Origin: Stemphylium vesicarium
Taxonomy: Eukaryota; Ascomycota; Dothideomycetes; Pleosporales; Pleosporaceae
Direction: 5' to 3'
NCBI GenBank assembly: GCA_004380135.1
Contig: QXCR01000033.1
Location: 165,373-229,372 of the forward strand
DNA length: 64,000 nt
Each line of letters opens with the position of its first letter. Positions within the stretch are counted from its first letter, which is position 1. The notes beneath the pieces are model-generated. The model saw only the letters and a program-made list of their open reading frames with translations, ran no database searches and was not told where the DNA came from. Below are positions 1 to 12,100 of this stretch, piece after piece. The position numbers and the translations under genes are program-made.

Positions 1-1
1 G

Positions 2-205
2 TCGCAGAGCGCAAAGGGAACGACGACTGCAGAAGCCATCAAGAGTGTTTTGCTAGATTACGGTATTCGCGGATTCTGGAAGGGTACAACGATGCGGCTA
101 GGACGCACGGTGTTCAGTGGTGGTATATTGTTCACGAGCTATGAGGCTGCTGTTAAGATCATCTTGCCGTTGTATCCTGGGACTAGACAGGCTGAAGCTG
201 TGTAG
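2..205 (+). CDS. Mitochondrial carrier family protein, C-terminal end (5' partial)
   Basis: Only the last 67 codons are in the window, read in frame 2 from the left edge to a TAG at 203-205. The visible part is the last half-repeat of a mitochondrial solute carrier: an amphipathic stretch, then a short FWKGTTMRLGR segment (the usual R/K-rich loop before the sixth membrane helix), then a hydrophobic helix ending near LFTSYEAAVKIILPLYPG. Family members exchange metabolites across the inner mitochondrial membrane. The substrate cannot be told because the signature contact points lie outside the window. The gene converges on the hydantoinase gene with a spacer of under 50 bp. Confidence 0.75.
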   Translation, partial: SQSAKGTTTAEAIKSVLLDYGIRGFWKGTTMRLGRTVFSGGILFTSYEAAVKIILPLYPGTRQAEAV

Positions 206-253
206 ACTAATAACACTATCCTAAATATGACTGCGCTTGCATATATTGTGCTA

Positions 254-3200
254 TCAAGCCTTTCCATCGTACTCGTCGATGACGCTGACAGGCTTCACGA
301 ACTTACCCAGCGGCTTGTATTCCAGATGGTCCAACCCAAATGCTTTTGGTCCTCCAATCTGAATTCCCTTTGCACTCGTCCAGCGCTCGCTTGCCGTGAT
401 TCCGATGACCGAGACAAGCAATCCATACCTATATTCGGGCGTCCCAATTGCCTCGCCGTTCTGCGCATCGATGACAGCAATGAGATCGGGGACAATGGCC
501 AGTACATCTTCGTTCTTTTCCTTTCCAGTCTCGCTCTCACCGCTCTCCGGTATACGTATCGCGGCGATATTTTCGTTCTTGAAAGGTATCTTGATTTTGC
601 CCTGGTACTCAGCGCCTGTACCTTCGACAATCACCTCGCCGTACACGTGGCCCATGTACAGCTTGCGCTCCACGCCAACAATCTTGCCCTTGAAGAGGAC
701 GTGTCCCGTCTCGGCACCACCCACTGCATCGATGATAAACTGAGCGACATCATCAATCCTATTTTCCTTGCGCGCTCTTGCCACCTCCCGACCTATCCGC
801 CATGACAGCGAAATCGTGTGCTCGACGGCCCATCGCCTTGTCTCCGCACCCGTTACTGGCGCGTCTGCTGTCCCAACAGCACTACCCATCTGGCTCAGTG
901 CTGCTCTGATGACTTGTTCAACTTTGAGATCGCTCTTTGCGGTGGGCATGTACAATGTGTTGCCGTTGCCATCTGCCACCGCTACTGGTGCGAAAATTAT
1001 CTCTCGCTCACCAAACACGACGGGTGTTGTCTGCCATTTCGTTGGGTATGCACGACCCATCCAGTCGCCATCTATGCATGGCACGTTCATGTTGCTCGAT
1101 GCACCCAGAACAAGACCTTGCAGTCCGTTTGAGCCGCCGATCTCGAGAGGTATGATATGTGTCGCGTAGCCTCCTTTGGTAAGCTCGTAGAGATGGTTTT
1201 GTGCGTCCATCATTCTGCAATGTCGTTAGACAATTTACCCGGCAGCACGAACGCACGACTTACTCATCGGCACATAGCTTCTCAATACCAACTGTTGGGC
1301 TTCCTGCTCCGCCTCCGCTGCCTACTCGTGCGTCGTCTTTCAGATCATCTGGGCTGACAACTCGAACTGTGCCGCCCGATCGGAGTATACCGCGGACCCG
1401 AAGCATGGTTGAGTATGGGGAGCCTCCTCCGCCGGTACCCAGTATGTAGCATCCGATTGTTATCCAGTCCAGATCGGTTTCGGATATCCACCACTCACGG
1501 TTGCTGACCTTGGGCCTATAGGCAGAAATATCGACAGTGGATACTGCATCAACCTCATTCGCATTTTCTTCGCTCGAAGGTGCGGCGGTGGCTTCAGCTG
1601 GATTGTCCTGACCGGGTTCTACCACTTCTCCGTCTTTCGTTACATTCAAGTTCACAAAGTCACTTGCTCGTGAGAAGTCGAAGTCGCCGGCAGCTCTCAC
1701 CATGAACCGTGTCTTGTTAGCGACATATTGCAGAGGGAGATCCTCCACCTCAACAATTGCAACTGTACTCGCTAATGCGCCCGCCTCAATTGTCTTTTGC
1801 CTAGCCTCCTCGCATATCTCAGCTAGCAGCTCTTTTTGCGTCTGCTTCTCGGTCGACTTGACTGTGTCGATGACAGCGCTGACACGTGCCATTGCGGCAC
1901 CGATTGCGTTCGCTACGCCAGACCACTGAGGCTTGATGACGCGGCTCGCGCCTTTCAGCTCGTCTGGTGCTATGACTGCACCTCCGCCAACCAGAAGAAC
2001 GGGGAGATCTTCGGGCGAGGTTTTCATCGTGTCTATGATGCTTTCAAGCATACGTTTCGTCTCGGTTTTGAAGGCCTCCAGGTCTTCACTTCGGAGCTTT
2101 CCTCGCACCTTGTCGGGCTTACCTATAGCAAGGGAAGAGGAAGCCGCAACAGTATAATCGGTAGCTGTCGCGACGTCACCACCGAATACGAGTGCCTTCT
2201 CGGGCAGTTTGTAGCCTACAGACTCTGGCCCAACTCTCATTTGCCCTTCGACTATTCTCACTAAGCTGCCACCTCCTAGTCCTATGCTCTTCACATCGGG
2301 GTATGAAAAGTTCATTCTTACACCAGACAACTCTGAGTACGCAGCTTGCTGCCTCGGAAAGCCGTTCGCGAGCAACAGACCCACGTCCGTAGTAGTTCCA
2401 CCAACGTCAATGACCATCATCGCATCACCCTTCTCTTGCTTCCCAACGAGGAACGCAGCGCCACGCATACTGTTCGTCGGACCGGAAGAAAACGTGCGGA
2501 TTGGCAGTCGACTTGCTGCTTCACCACTCAGAATCGTACCATCGTTCTGAGTGATGAACACTGGGCAGTCGAGCCCAAGTTTCTTGATCGGTGTTTGGAA
2601 CGATGCAATCGTCTTCCTAGCAAAGGACAAAATCGAAGCGTTGAGTATAGCCGCATTCTCACGTTCGAGGAAACCAAGATTTGCCACCGTCTTACTGAGA
2701 ACGATGTCCACTTTCTCTCCTAGCTCGCGTTTGATGATGTCTGCAGTCCGCTCTTCCTGCTTCTCGACTGTGTCAATTGGACTGAAGACACCATTCACAA
2801 CGACGCTCTTGATGCCCTTTTCCTTGATAATCCTGCACTGTTCCTCAATCTCTTGCTCTTCAATGTCGGAGATCAAACTGCCATCTACTTCCAGACCTCC
2901 CTTGATGAGCGCATAGTGGCCGAGTATGATCGTGCGGAGGGATGCAGGCCAATCGACACATGGTGGCGCATGCTTGCTGAATGGACCAGAAAGACGAATA
3001 ACGGCGACCTGTGAAAGGCGTGTTCGGTCTCGAGTGACTACTGCATTCACAAAGTGGGTAGTCCCTATCGTCACGCTGGCTACGGAAGCTGGGTCCACGG
3101 AGGCGGATTTGAACATGGTGCTGATGGCGTTGGCGATGCCATGGCTTGGATCGGTTGTAGTTGGCGCTTTGTGCCTGAATGTTCGTGTAAGCCTTCATGT

Positions 3201-3480
3201 CCTTATGCACAATAGAGATCAGTTGTAGTTATCAATCAAGCGTGCATCGGGTCGGTAGGGGGCTAGGCGACGAAGTTTGTTCACAAGCGCCGTAGCAAGA
3301 GAGCCCTACCAAGCAACAATTCCCCGCCCTTCCTCATCTGACCTCGTAGGATCAATGATGATTCCATCTGTGTTCGTACTACGGCCATGAATTAGTTTCG
3401 GGATTCAGATGTGTCGTTTGGTCTGCTTAAGCATACCCGCCAACATCAACACCTATCCGTAGATTTTTCGCCGGAGACAT
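254..3480 (-). CDS. Hydantoinase/oxoprolinase-DUF917 fusion protein
   Basis: Four exons: 3437-3480, 3310-3378, 1264-3174 and 254-1214, with introns of 58, 135 and 49 nt; the predicted protein is 994 aa. The first two exons are tiny, but splicing rebuilds the nucleotide-binding motif GVDVGGTNTDG near residue 10 and joins on to the conserved KAPTT segment. A second phosphate-binding motif, DVGGTTTD, lies near residue 295. Residues of about 1-190 fit Hydant_A_N, 190-520 Hydantoinase_A, and about 605-990 DUF917 (starting near WWISETDLDWITIGC, with a GTGGGG motif). Family members hydrolyse cyclic amides such as hydantoins or 5-oxoproline, often with ATP. In bacteria the DUF917 part is often a separate gene. 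It is divergent from an NCS1 permease with 604 bp between starts, which suggests a shared substrate. The exact substrate is not known. Confidence 0.85.
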
Positions 3481-4084
3481 TGTGGCTGGGGACCCAACAA
3501 CTGAACAAAATCGAGTTTATTATACAATAATGATGAATTCCTGTCAAGTCACTGTTCCCCCGCCATGATGCGGTTTAGATCTGATAAGATTTCGTTGGTG
3601 GGGCGAGCTAGGTCCGGAGGCCGGGCGAGCCCCCGAAGTCGCCCGCGAAGCTCGCAGGCTCCTGCCCTTTCCCGCCTTCGCACCGGGTGCCCCCCACTCT
3701 TCAAGCCTAGGCCTTCATCTAATATAACCTGCGGTTCAAAACCTTTCTCTTGGTCATATCAGACGATGCGCTTCAAAGCCAGGTATTGTTTGTCGATCTC
3801 TGCACACCGGTGATCAGATAAGGTAGCCGACCCGCGGCCTGCCCCTCTTTGCCAACGGCTAATGCGCCTTGATCATCTGGGTATCAACTTATCGCTCGTC
3901 CCCATGCTCAACGTTACTTCACTAGACATGGGATGGGTGCGGGATGGGTTAGGCGGTGGTTATTCGATACCGAGGGATAAACATGGGCTGTTGCTGCTCG
4001 CTGGCGGAACCCATCATCTTCAGCCTCAACCACGATTTCTTCCTGTTGAGCCTACTGAGGTGTCCAATTGTTTCACAGTCGAAG
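3481..4084. promoter_or_regulatory. Divergent intergenic region, hydantoinase / NCS1 permease
   Basis: 604 bp between the two divergent starts, so it must hold both promoters. A very GC-rich block (about 3595-3720, many CCCG/GGGC runs) stands out against AT-richer flanks. I saw no convincing coding frame. Open frames here on the plus strand can be extended in front of the permease, but they lack permease-like sequence, so I start that gene at 4085. Possible GATA-factor sites (GATA/TATC) occur (for example near 3579, 3820, 3890 and 3965), which would suit nitrogen control, but such short words are common by chance. Confidence 0.4.
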
Positions 4085-5964
4085 ATGACGATGAGACGCC
4101 GACTAGCAGCAATTAATGAGAAGATCCGTTTGCATGGAGATGATGAGAAGCACGAACAGACCGACGCATGGAGCAATCGTGATCTAATTCCTCTCCCACC
4201 AGAGCGGCGAACTTGGGGCTGGTTCAACTTCTTCGGGTTCTGGTCTATCGCGTCGTTGAATCTTGCAAATTGGCAAACGCCGAGTACATTCCTAGGTACG
4301 ATGGTGGTACAAGTCGTAACCTTTGACGTTGATGGCTAACGTCTAGGGAAGCCATGGGTCTCTCTGTCCCTCAAGCGATGCTCATCATCGTCGTCAGCCA
4401 GATCTTGATCGCTCTCTTCTCGACAGTCATCGCTTGGGTTGGATTGAAGTGGCATATCGGATTCACTGTACAGAACCGGTACAGCTGGGGGATGCGCGGA
4501 AGCTTCATACCGCTGCTACAAAGGATCCTGCTGAACTTCATCTGGAATGCGGTACAATGTAAGCAACGTCGCTGTGTCTCTACATTCGTAGAGGAGGAAT
4601 CTAAAAGTGCCCGCAGGTTGGAACGGCGGCCGTTTAATTGCCGTATGTCTGACAGCAATCTGGCCATCCTACGCACGCATGCCCAACACCTTCAGTCCGA
4701 GCTTCTCCGCCACCACTGACCAATTCGTCGGCTTTGTGGTGTTCTGGTTCATATCAACCCCCTTCCTCTGGCTACGTCCAGAAAAGTTCAAGATTCCGTT
4801 CCTCGTAGTATGCATCTGGTGCGGAGCCGGGATGCTGGCATGGATGACTTGGGGTCTGGTCACCGCGAAAGGCGTAGGGCCTCTTTGGTACTCTGGCCAA
4901 ACAGTCCCAGCCAGCTCAGCCTGGAACACTTCGTGGCTCATCATGGCTGGCATCAATCAGAGTATCGGCGGCCTCGCGGCAGGCATCATCAATGGAAGCG
5001 ACTTCTCACGTTATGCGAGCGCGAGAAGACACTACATCTACGGTACCATCAGCAGCTGCGTCATCACCGGTGTTTTGGTCTCGCTAGTTGGCCTCGTGAC
5101 CGCGGCCTCCGGGCAAAAGATATACGGCGAAGTATACTGGAATCCTCCGGACCTGTTGATGCGGATGATGGATGATGGAAACGGGTCATCGCGAGCTCGC
5201 GCCGGTGTATTCTTCCTGGCTGCAGGCTTCGCGTTTACCGCCATGTTTGAGAACATCTGCGGTAACGCAGTCTCAGGTGGCATCGATCTTGCGGGGCTCT
5301 TCCCACGTTACATCGATATTCGTCGCGGTTCTATTATTACCTTTTTGGCTGCCTGGATCGTACAGCCGTGGCAACTGATCAACCGTGCCACCACTTTCAT
5401 TGCCGTGCTATCGTCCTTCTCGGTTTTTCTAGCTCCGATTATTGGGATCATGACGTGCGACTACTATATCTTGAGAAAGAGAAGGATCCGTTTGAGCCAC
5501 TTGTATCGAACAAGGGATTCGGCGTATTACTTCTCCAAAGGCTTCAATTGGCGCGCCATTCCATCGTGGTTATGTGGCTGGGTACCCACGATAGGAGGGC
5601 TAGTTGTGACAGTGAGGGGTGATACTGATCCTTCGCGGGCATTGGTAGAGCTGTATTACATGGCTTTCTTGATCGGTAAGTATTCGAGAAAATGGTGAAG
5701 GATGAGAAGCTCACTCAAGTTTCCGTAGGTTTCTTCATTAGCGCATTCGTGTTCTACATACTAAATCTCCTCTTCCCGGTTCCCGACATGGACAAAATGG
5801 ATCACGTCGATCTATACGGTACCTTTACCGAAGCGGAAGCTAGACGAGTTGGTGTCGCTCCACTCGACGAGACCCACTCATTGGGGGTGGCGACAAGACA
5901 AAGATCCAAGGATAATGTTGTTATTTCTGGAGAGAAGGACGTTGAGGTCGGGGTAGCGCATTGA
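4085..5964 (+). CDS. NCS1 family nucleobase/hydantoin-type permease
   Basis: Four exons: 4085-4295, 4352-4558, 4617-5675 and 5729-5964, with introns of 56, 58 and 53 nt; predicted 570 aa. The first acceptor is the AAG at 4349-4351: only this one keeps the frame and gives STFLAMGLSVPQAM, the usual NCS1 segment. Seen features are a charged cytoplasmic N-terminus, PERRTWGWFNF before helix 1, NRYSWGMRGSFIP, then about 12 hydrophobic helices ending at the VFYILNLLFPVPD segment, and a soluble C-tail. Fungal NCS1 proteins (Fcy, Fur types) import purines, cytosine, uracil, allantoin, uridine or thiamine by proton symport at the plasma membrane. The divergent hydantoinase neighbour suggests a cyclic ureide or hydantoin-like substrate; this is inference. 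A start at 4091 is also possible. Confidence 0.88.
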
Positions 5965-6254
5965 TTAAGATATGTACTTGGTCACGCGTAGAAAGGCTTC
6001 GGATACCAATACGACCAATCACGTCATACCACAGATCACGACGCCGCACAACTGCATACTTCTTGCGCAAAACGCCACGAGTCTTTTCCGGAGCTACAAC
6101 AGATGGCGGGGCCAAGTTGCACAGCTTCAACGCGGTAGTGTATGCCTTGCTTTTCGTTCTCCTCTCATCCTATCTCAAAAATAGTATCCCACCGTTCGCC
6201 CCCAACCTGATCGTTCACTACCTTATTGCTCTGCCGAGAAACGCGCAATTCAGC

Positions 6255-8251
6255 ATGACGAGTTATGAACCGGAGTCTGATTATACACTCTCTCAGGTTG
6301 GCTCACCATTGATGCGAGATGCTAAGCAGAGCGACGCCACTTCCGACTCTAAGCCTCCAGCTTCTCCCGACTCAGCCAATCATCCACAGCCTCTTCCAAA
6401 CGTACAATGGATTGCTCCTACGACAATATTGGTCTCATACACACTCGAAGTCGGCCTTGCTGTCGGGCACCATGTCTATTACACGCAACTTGAAGGCGAC
6501 GAAGTCGGTTCCATTGAGAGACAACAATGGTCGCTGAAGAGAGCAGATCAGAGCTAGCTCCATTTCGTATATTTGACTATAGAGGAGACAGATTTGGAAA
6601 TGCATTTGCAATAAGTGCTTGTCTGGCATTAAAAACTGCTGTTGGAACGGCATACACACAACTGCTCTGGCATCGGCTGAGCAGTAGATACACCAGGATC
6701 AGAACTATCAACAATGGCTTTGATGCATTGAATAACTCATGGTCTCTCGCGAGCCTGGGTGTTGCCTGGAAGATGCATCTTAGCGTTATAGTAGCATTCG
6801 TTCTATGGTATGACTCTATCTTGGTCCGGCAATTTGAGACCCCCATCTAACACTGCTCAGGTGCCTTCCAATCTCAACATTGCTTGCCCCTGCGACATTT
6901 TCTGTGAGACAAAACGTGGAGGTGGCAACCCACAATCGAACAGCACTCGTCCCGGACATCAACAAACCGAATCTTGTCCCTGCTTTCATAACAAGAAGCA
7001 ATGGGGGATCGCAGTTTGAGAGGTCATCGATGAGGATGAAAAGAATTGCAGGTGCAGTGGTTTATACCGGCAGTTGCCATGCAAACGAGACCACTAAACA
7101 CGATATATTGGAACTGGTCAACAACGAACTTCCGAGCCGCAATCGAACCGGAGATAGTCTCAAGTGGTATAATCACCCCTTTCGAAATCGCGAAATGGGC
7201 GAAAATGGATATGTCGGTGCTTTACGTGATGATTTGTATCAACAACTCACCATGGACACGACCAACTATCGCTTTAGCAACGAAATCACCAACTCCATAA
7301 AGAGGAACCGCACGGACGATTATTATCAGTCTGAGACCGATTTCCTTGAGTGCCAATTATGGAATGCTTCTGTCAATTATAACAACATATCGGTCATCAA
7401 CGGGGTCAGGAACATCGCTCTGGACAGCTCGAGGATGCTCAATAAAGTTGATATTGCCGGGACCTTTATTACTGAACTTGGCCATCTGGCGTCATATTCG
7501 GGATACTTGTCGTCACTGGCAGATTACCTTATCGGAAATGTCTGGTGGTCAGCTAATAACGTCGTTCATACGACAAGGACCAACACGTTAGCAGCTGACA
7601 CATTTGCGGTCTAGCAAGCAATTTCACAACATGATGATGGAAATGGGTAATTTTACCGATCTTCAAGAGTACTTCGATGAGGTGGGAGAGATTCGCGATA
7701 CCAGTTTCGCGCAAGACGTTGAAGAATATGCCCTTAATGTCTCGCTGAGCCTGATGAGCGCTCCTTCGATGTGGTACGTCCCAGATTTTCCCTCTATCTT
7801 CACCCAGTTTCTCACCGTTTACTCCAGCAAGTATGTGCCAGTGGAAGTTACGTTCAATACCACACACACCGTGTATGCCTACAATCCAAGAAATCTTCTC
7901 TTATCCTACGGCATTGCAATCCTACTCAGCACGATATCCGCAATCCTAGGTCTTCTATCCATCTTCCGCTCCGCCTCCTGCCACATAATGAAGTTCTCTA
8001 GCATTGCAGTCGCGATGCAGAATGATCAGGTGAGCCACACTACAGCATTTTACACGAACCGTTCCAAGCGAAGCGGTCGAACATGCCTAGCTAACCACCT
8101 AACCCAGGTCCACCAAGCGCTTCTAGAAAACAGAATAAGCATCACGCAGCTCCTCAACAGGGATGCAGCGAACGTCAAGCTGCGTTTTCAGCCGCGAAGA
8201 GGCTTCGTGCTAGCTGCTGGTGATAGCGAGCCTTTGATGAAGAAGCCGTAG
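6255..8251 (+). CDS. Multi-pass membrane protein with large N-glycosylated loop (unknown function)
   Basis: Probable exons: 6255 to about 6530, about 6590-6807, 6861-7539, 7592-8029 and 8108-8251. Introns 6808-6860, 7540-7591 and 8030-8107 have clear acceptors and branch sites. An N-terminal Ser/Pro-rich tail is followed by a hydrophobic helix (WIAPTTILVSYTLEVGLAVG), two more helices in exon 2, a long polar loop rich in N-x-S/T sites (for example NRTALV, NATHS-like and NYNNIS segments), a last helix (LLLSYGIAILLSTISAILGLL) and a cytoplasmic tail. This layout matches a family common in Pleosporales whose members are often loosely labelled formylmethionine-deformylase-like; I know of no tested function. 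The exon 1/exon 2 join is not resolved: the obvious GT donor at 6528 gives a stop codon with either nearby acceptor, while a weak donor at 6506 with the acceptor at 6584 keeps the frame but drops ten residues. Confidence 0.6.
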
Positions 8252-9195
8252 TAAGAGTGCGGTTCTTGTGGGGATGCGGTGGGTGTGAATAGCTGCGACT
8301 TTGTTGTTCTATAGCATGACGAGAGGACGAGGAAATTGTTCCCCGCATGAGGCTTCGTGCTAAGCCTGGGTTAGAATGCGAGAAACGACGAGCGAGAAGA
8401 ACGTAAAACTTCTGAACGACGGAATGGAATGTCGTTGCAACGATTGAGAAGCGTTCATATGGCGCTTGAAGCTTGTGGAGAAAGATGTATCTTAGATTCT
8501 CTCCTCCAACATAGAAATAGATAACAAGCATCTTAAGACTATCGTCCATCCTCTCTATTCACACCATCGCCCGATGCTAATTCACTACTAACGCGCTCCT
8601 AACCCCGTCCCGTTTCTCACTCCGCACAATAGATAGGTGCGAGATAACAAGCTCCACAGCACCAACGCGGCCCGTATCGAAACAACATGCACACCAACCC
8701 CAAAAACTCCTATCGTGGGGATATGCCCCTCTCCCGATAACAACAAGAGAAAAGGAGAGAGTCGTGTTCACCAAATATTCACACATGTACCAAGTCAGCG
8801 AACCTTCCATCAAATTCTCTCTCTCTCACTCTCACAATGACACATACATGTAGCGATAAAAGGATCGAAACATTTCTCGAATTTCGCTAGACGGAGAAAG
8901 CGAGCGCATAAAGATAGCAGCTCTAGGGTATCCCAAAATAACAGAAAAAAAAGGGCTTTGAGGCCAGCATGTACAAAACAACGCCCGATGAAGAAGAATA
9001 GTAACCTATCCCGCTTCCCAATTACCCAAGCACAAGCTTGACCTCCTTTCTTCCTTCTTTCTCCCCGTCTTTGGCAATCAATTAGACACAAGAAGTGGAA
9101 AAAAAACAGAGCCCTTACATAGCAGCGTACAACTCAACTCTCCATCGCCTTCCCCCACCTAAGCCTAAGCCCTAACCAGCACCACGACCCCCGAA
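8252..9195. other. Convergent intergenic region, membrane protein / kinesin
   Basis: About 940 bp between two convergent genes. It should hold both 3' UTRs. I saw a short CT-rich tract at about 8815-8834 and several A-rich stretches on the plus strand near 8940-8955 and 9098-9108, but no coding frame that looks real. Confidence 0.4.
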
Positions 9196-12100
9196 CTACG
9201 CACTCTCCTCACTCCCCTCGCCACTACTAAAATAACTCTGATCCAGTCTCAAAATCCATTCAATCTTCTCCCTCTCACTTCGCGCGCGAAAGATATACGT
9301 GTTACTCCTTGCGAAAACCGCAAAGACGACATCTTTATGCACACCCGCGCCACCACTACCATTTGCACTATTGCTGTGCTGCTGCTGTTGACTCGATGAG
9401 GAGCCGCCGAGTAGCTTTGCAATCTGCGGCGAGTGGTCAATGCGCGCGGTGCTGACGTTGATGGCATTGATTTCATCGCCATCGGTCGAGTAGATGTGGA
9501 GGTATGGCTTTCGGAGCTCGACGTAGCGGCGCGTCCAGCGCGTGTTTGTGGGGTCTGGGGTGAGGAGGTAGGACGCTTTCATCAGATTGGGGTTTTTGGA
9601 TATGAAGCGTACGGTGGCGGTTAGGCTGGGGGTTGGACTGGGGGATGGCGATGAGGAGCGCGGGGCGAAGGCGGCGCCGTTGGTGGGGGGCTCGAGGTTG
9701 GTCGAGTTTAGTATGACTTCTGCGGGGGCTTTTTTGGTTTTCCACAGCGATATTATGCGTTGAAGGAGCTCTTTTTGTGCGTCATCTAGGGGCTTGTCTT
9801 TTGATGATGCGAGGGCTGAGGTGGGAATGCTGAGGGCTTTGGAGGAGAGGACCGACCGCGCAGTTTCGATTTCGGCGATGCGACGGCGGCGCTTTTCAAC
9901 ATTGATGAAGTCACGCACTAGGGAAACGCCTCGTGGTGTCCAGCCTGCGAGCTGTTCTTCGCCTTTTATGTAGTCATCTTTTGTGTTCATCCGCCAGAGA
10001 TCTGTCGCACGCTTTACTGATGTTGGCCGGATGGCCACATTAAAGATGCCTACTGTTGAATGGACAATTTTGACCGTGTTCCAGATGCTGGCTAGCGAAA
10101 AGAGTGACGTTGGACGCATGTATGAGCGGCCACGGATCTGCACAAAGAGATCGAAAGAGAACGTCATAGGCTCGATGAGCTTGGAGGACGTAACATCGAA
10201 AAGAAGAGTAGCTCGGACGCGGAAGTTGTCTTTTGTCGCACGATCGAGAATTTGCGAGGCGTGTGCAGTGCTGTCCCACCGTCCCACGAACTTGACATTT
10301 GTTGTGCCATCGGCGTTGTTTCGGACGACAGGCGGTGAAATGAGATCTACCGGAACTTCCTTGACGGGTGAGCCGTAATTTGGGCAGTTGCCTGCAGCAT
10401 CAACCATGCGGATGTGACCCATGCGCAGAGACTTGACACCTTCCCATTGTATTGTCTCACCGGAAGTATGGGTAAGGTTGACAACAATGCGACGTGCTAG
10501 GCCTTGGTGAAGTTGATACACACCTGCGTCCATAACGCTGCTTTGTGTGACCTCAACAGGTTGGTATGTGCCATCGTCAGTGATCTCTTGGATCTGTATG
10601 CGCGAGAAGATGTCATGCGTGTCTTCGGTATAGAACTCGGATTCCGGTAGACGTGCGTTACGTCGCTTCTGTTTTGGTTTTTCGGCTGAGTCGCGCATAT
10701 CGTCCCAGCTAAGGAGCATGTCAAGATGGATGTCGGACACCTTTGCGAAAATAGATATCCGGAGGAAGGTGTCGCGCGGACTTGGATAGGGGAGGCTCAT
10801 GCTGTGAACGCTTTCGAAGCGGATGGGGCTTTCATTGAAATCGGTGATCCATGTCGTAGTCGTTGCGCCACTCTCGTCCGAGATACCAGGTACGAATAGA
10901 ACGGCATGCACTTGCGTGCCCTCTCGTTCAGAGAAGCCAACCATCTCGTGCATGCCCACGTTGAACTTTAGTGTAGTTGAAGGCGCTTCAGCAGAAGAAG
11001 GCTCTAGTGATAACCGGATGATGCCGATAGGGTTCGAAGTGTACGGTGATATTACGTCAAGGCTGAAGTCCCGCACTCGTGACTCGAACACGGCGGCAAG
11101 TGGAACATCCACATCACCTATCCGTGTAAACTCAGGCATGCAGGGCTCGGAAAATGGCGACTCTGGGTTGAAGTGTTGGAAATATTCCGGTCGGTTCATA
11201 TACTGGTGCATTTGGTGCATCCGTCGTACGCGATCGCGGAGTTTCTGTAACGACCACAGATGAACGACCTCGTTCTTGAAATCAATAACGCGTACACCAA
11301 CGCATGGCTTAGACTGATTGTCGAGGTATTCGTCGTCCTCTCCGGGAATACCCATGTTAACCAAGTCGTACGATGAAGGGACCGTGTGACCGACGTCGAC
11401 AATGCAGAACTGAAATACAACGCGCTTGTCCATCTGCTGACTCATTACCTGAGCCTCTTTCAGGATCGCAGCGTTTTGCAAAAGAGTCTCCGCCATGGTG
11501 ACGTATTTCCGCCGCCGCCACTGTTTGAACACTGTCCGGATGAGGTCGAGGTGCCTTTCGTCTTGTTGGTTTTGTTCTTTTGGTGAGTTTGATGGTTGAT
11601 TCTCCGTTTCCTCGTTCATCTCAGGTGGGATTTCGTGACCAAGTTCTTTCAATTGGCGCTGAAATGCCTCCTTCTGCTCTTTCAACTGCTTCTGCATCTC
11701 CTCTTTCGCGGCTCTTAGCTCTTCCAATTCGACCTTTGCCTCCTCGTCGGCCTTCAGTTTGGCCTGAAACTCGTCCTTCTGTTGCTCCATCTTGTTCTGC
11801 ATGTCTTCTCGGATCTCTTCCATCTTTTCGCTGCCTTCTTGTCGTGGAGTAGAAGGCATCGTCAACATAGTATCGAGCGAGAAGTTGTCCAAAGTACCTC
11901 CAGAAGCATATTTTTCTCTCACCGGATATGATGACATCGACTCTGTATCACCTTCGTCGCTGAATATCCGGCTTTCGGGTCGCGCTTTTCTCGTCTCGCG
12001 AAGCCGGCTGAGATCTTCGAATAGCGCCTCAAAGTCCTCGTCTGGTAAGTTTTCGATGCGCTTGTCGGGTCCCAACCAGGCAGTAAGGGCTTCCCTGCGC

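Noticed and set aside
3733..3743. GGTTCAAAACC, a perfect B-box word
   Set aside because: The flanks do not form a T stem, and no A box lies upstream.
8030..8107. In-frame read-through (78 nt) in the membrane protein
   Set aside because: It has GTGAGC, CTAAC and CCAG signals, so it is best read as an intron.
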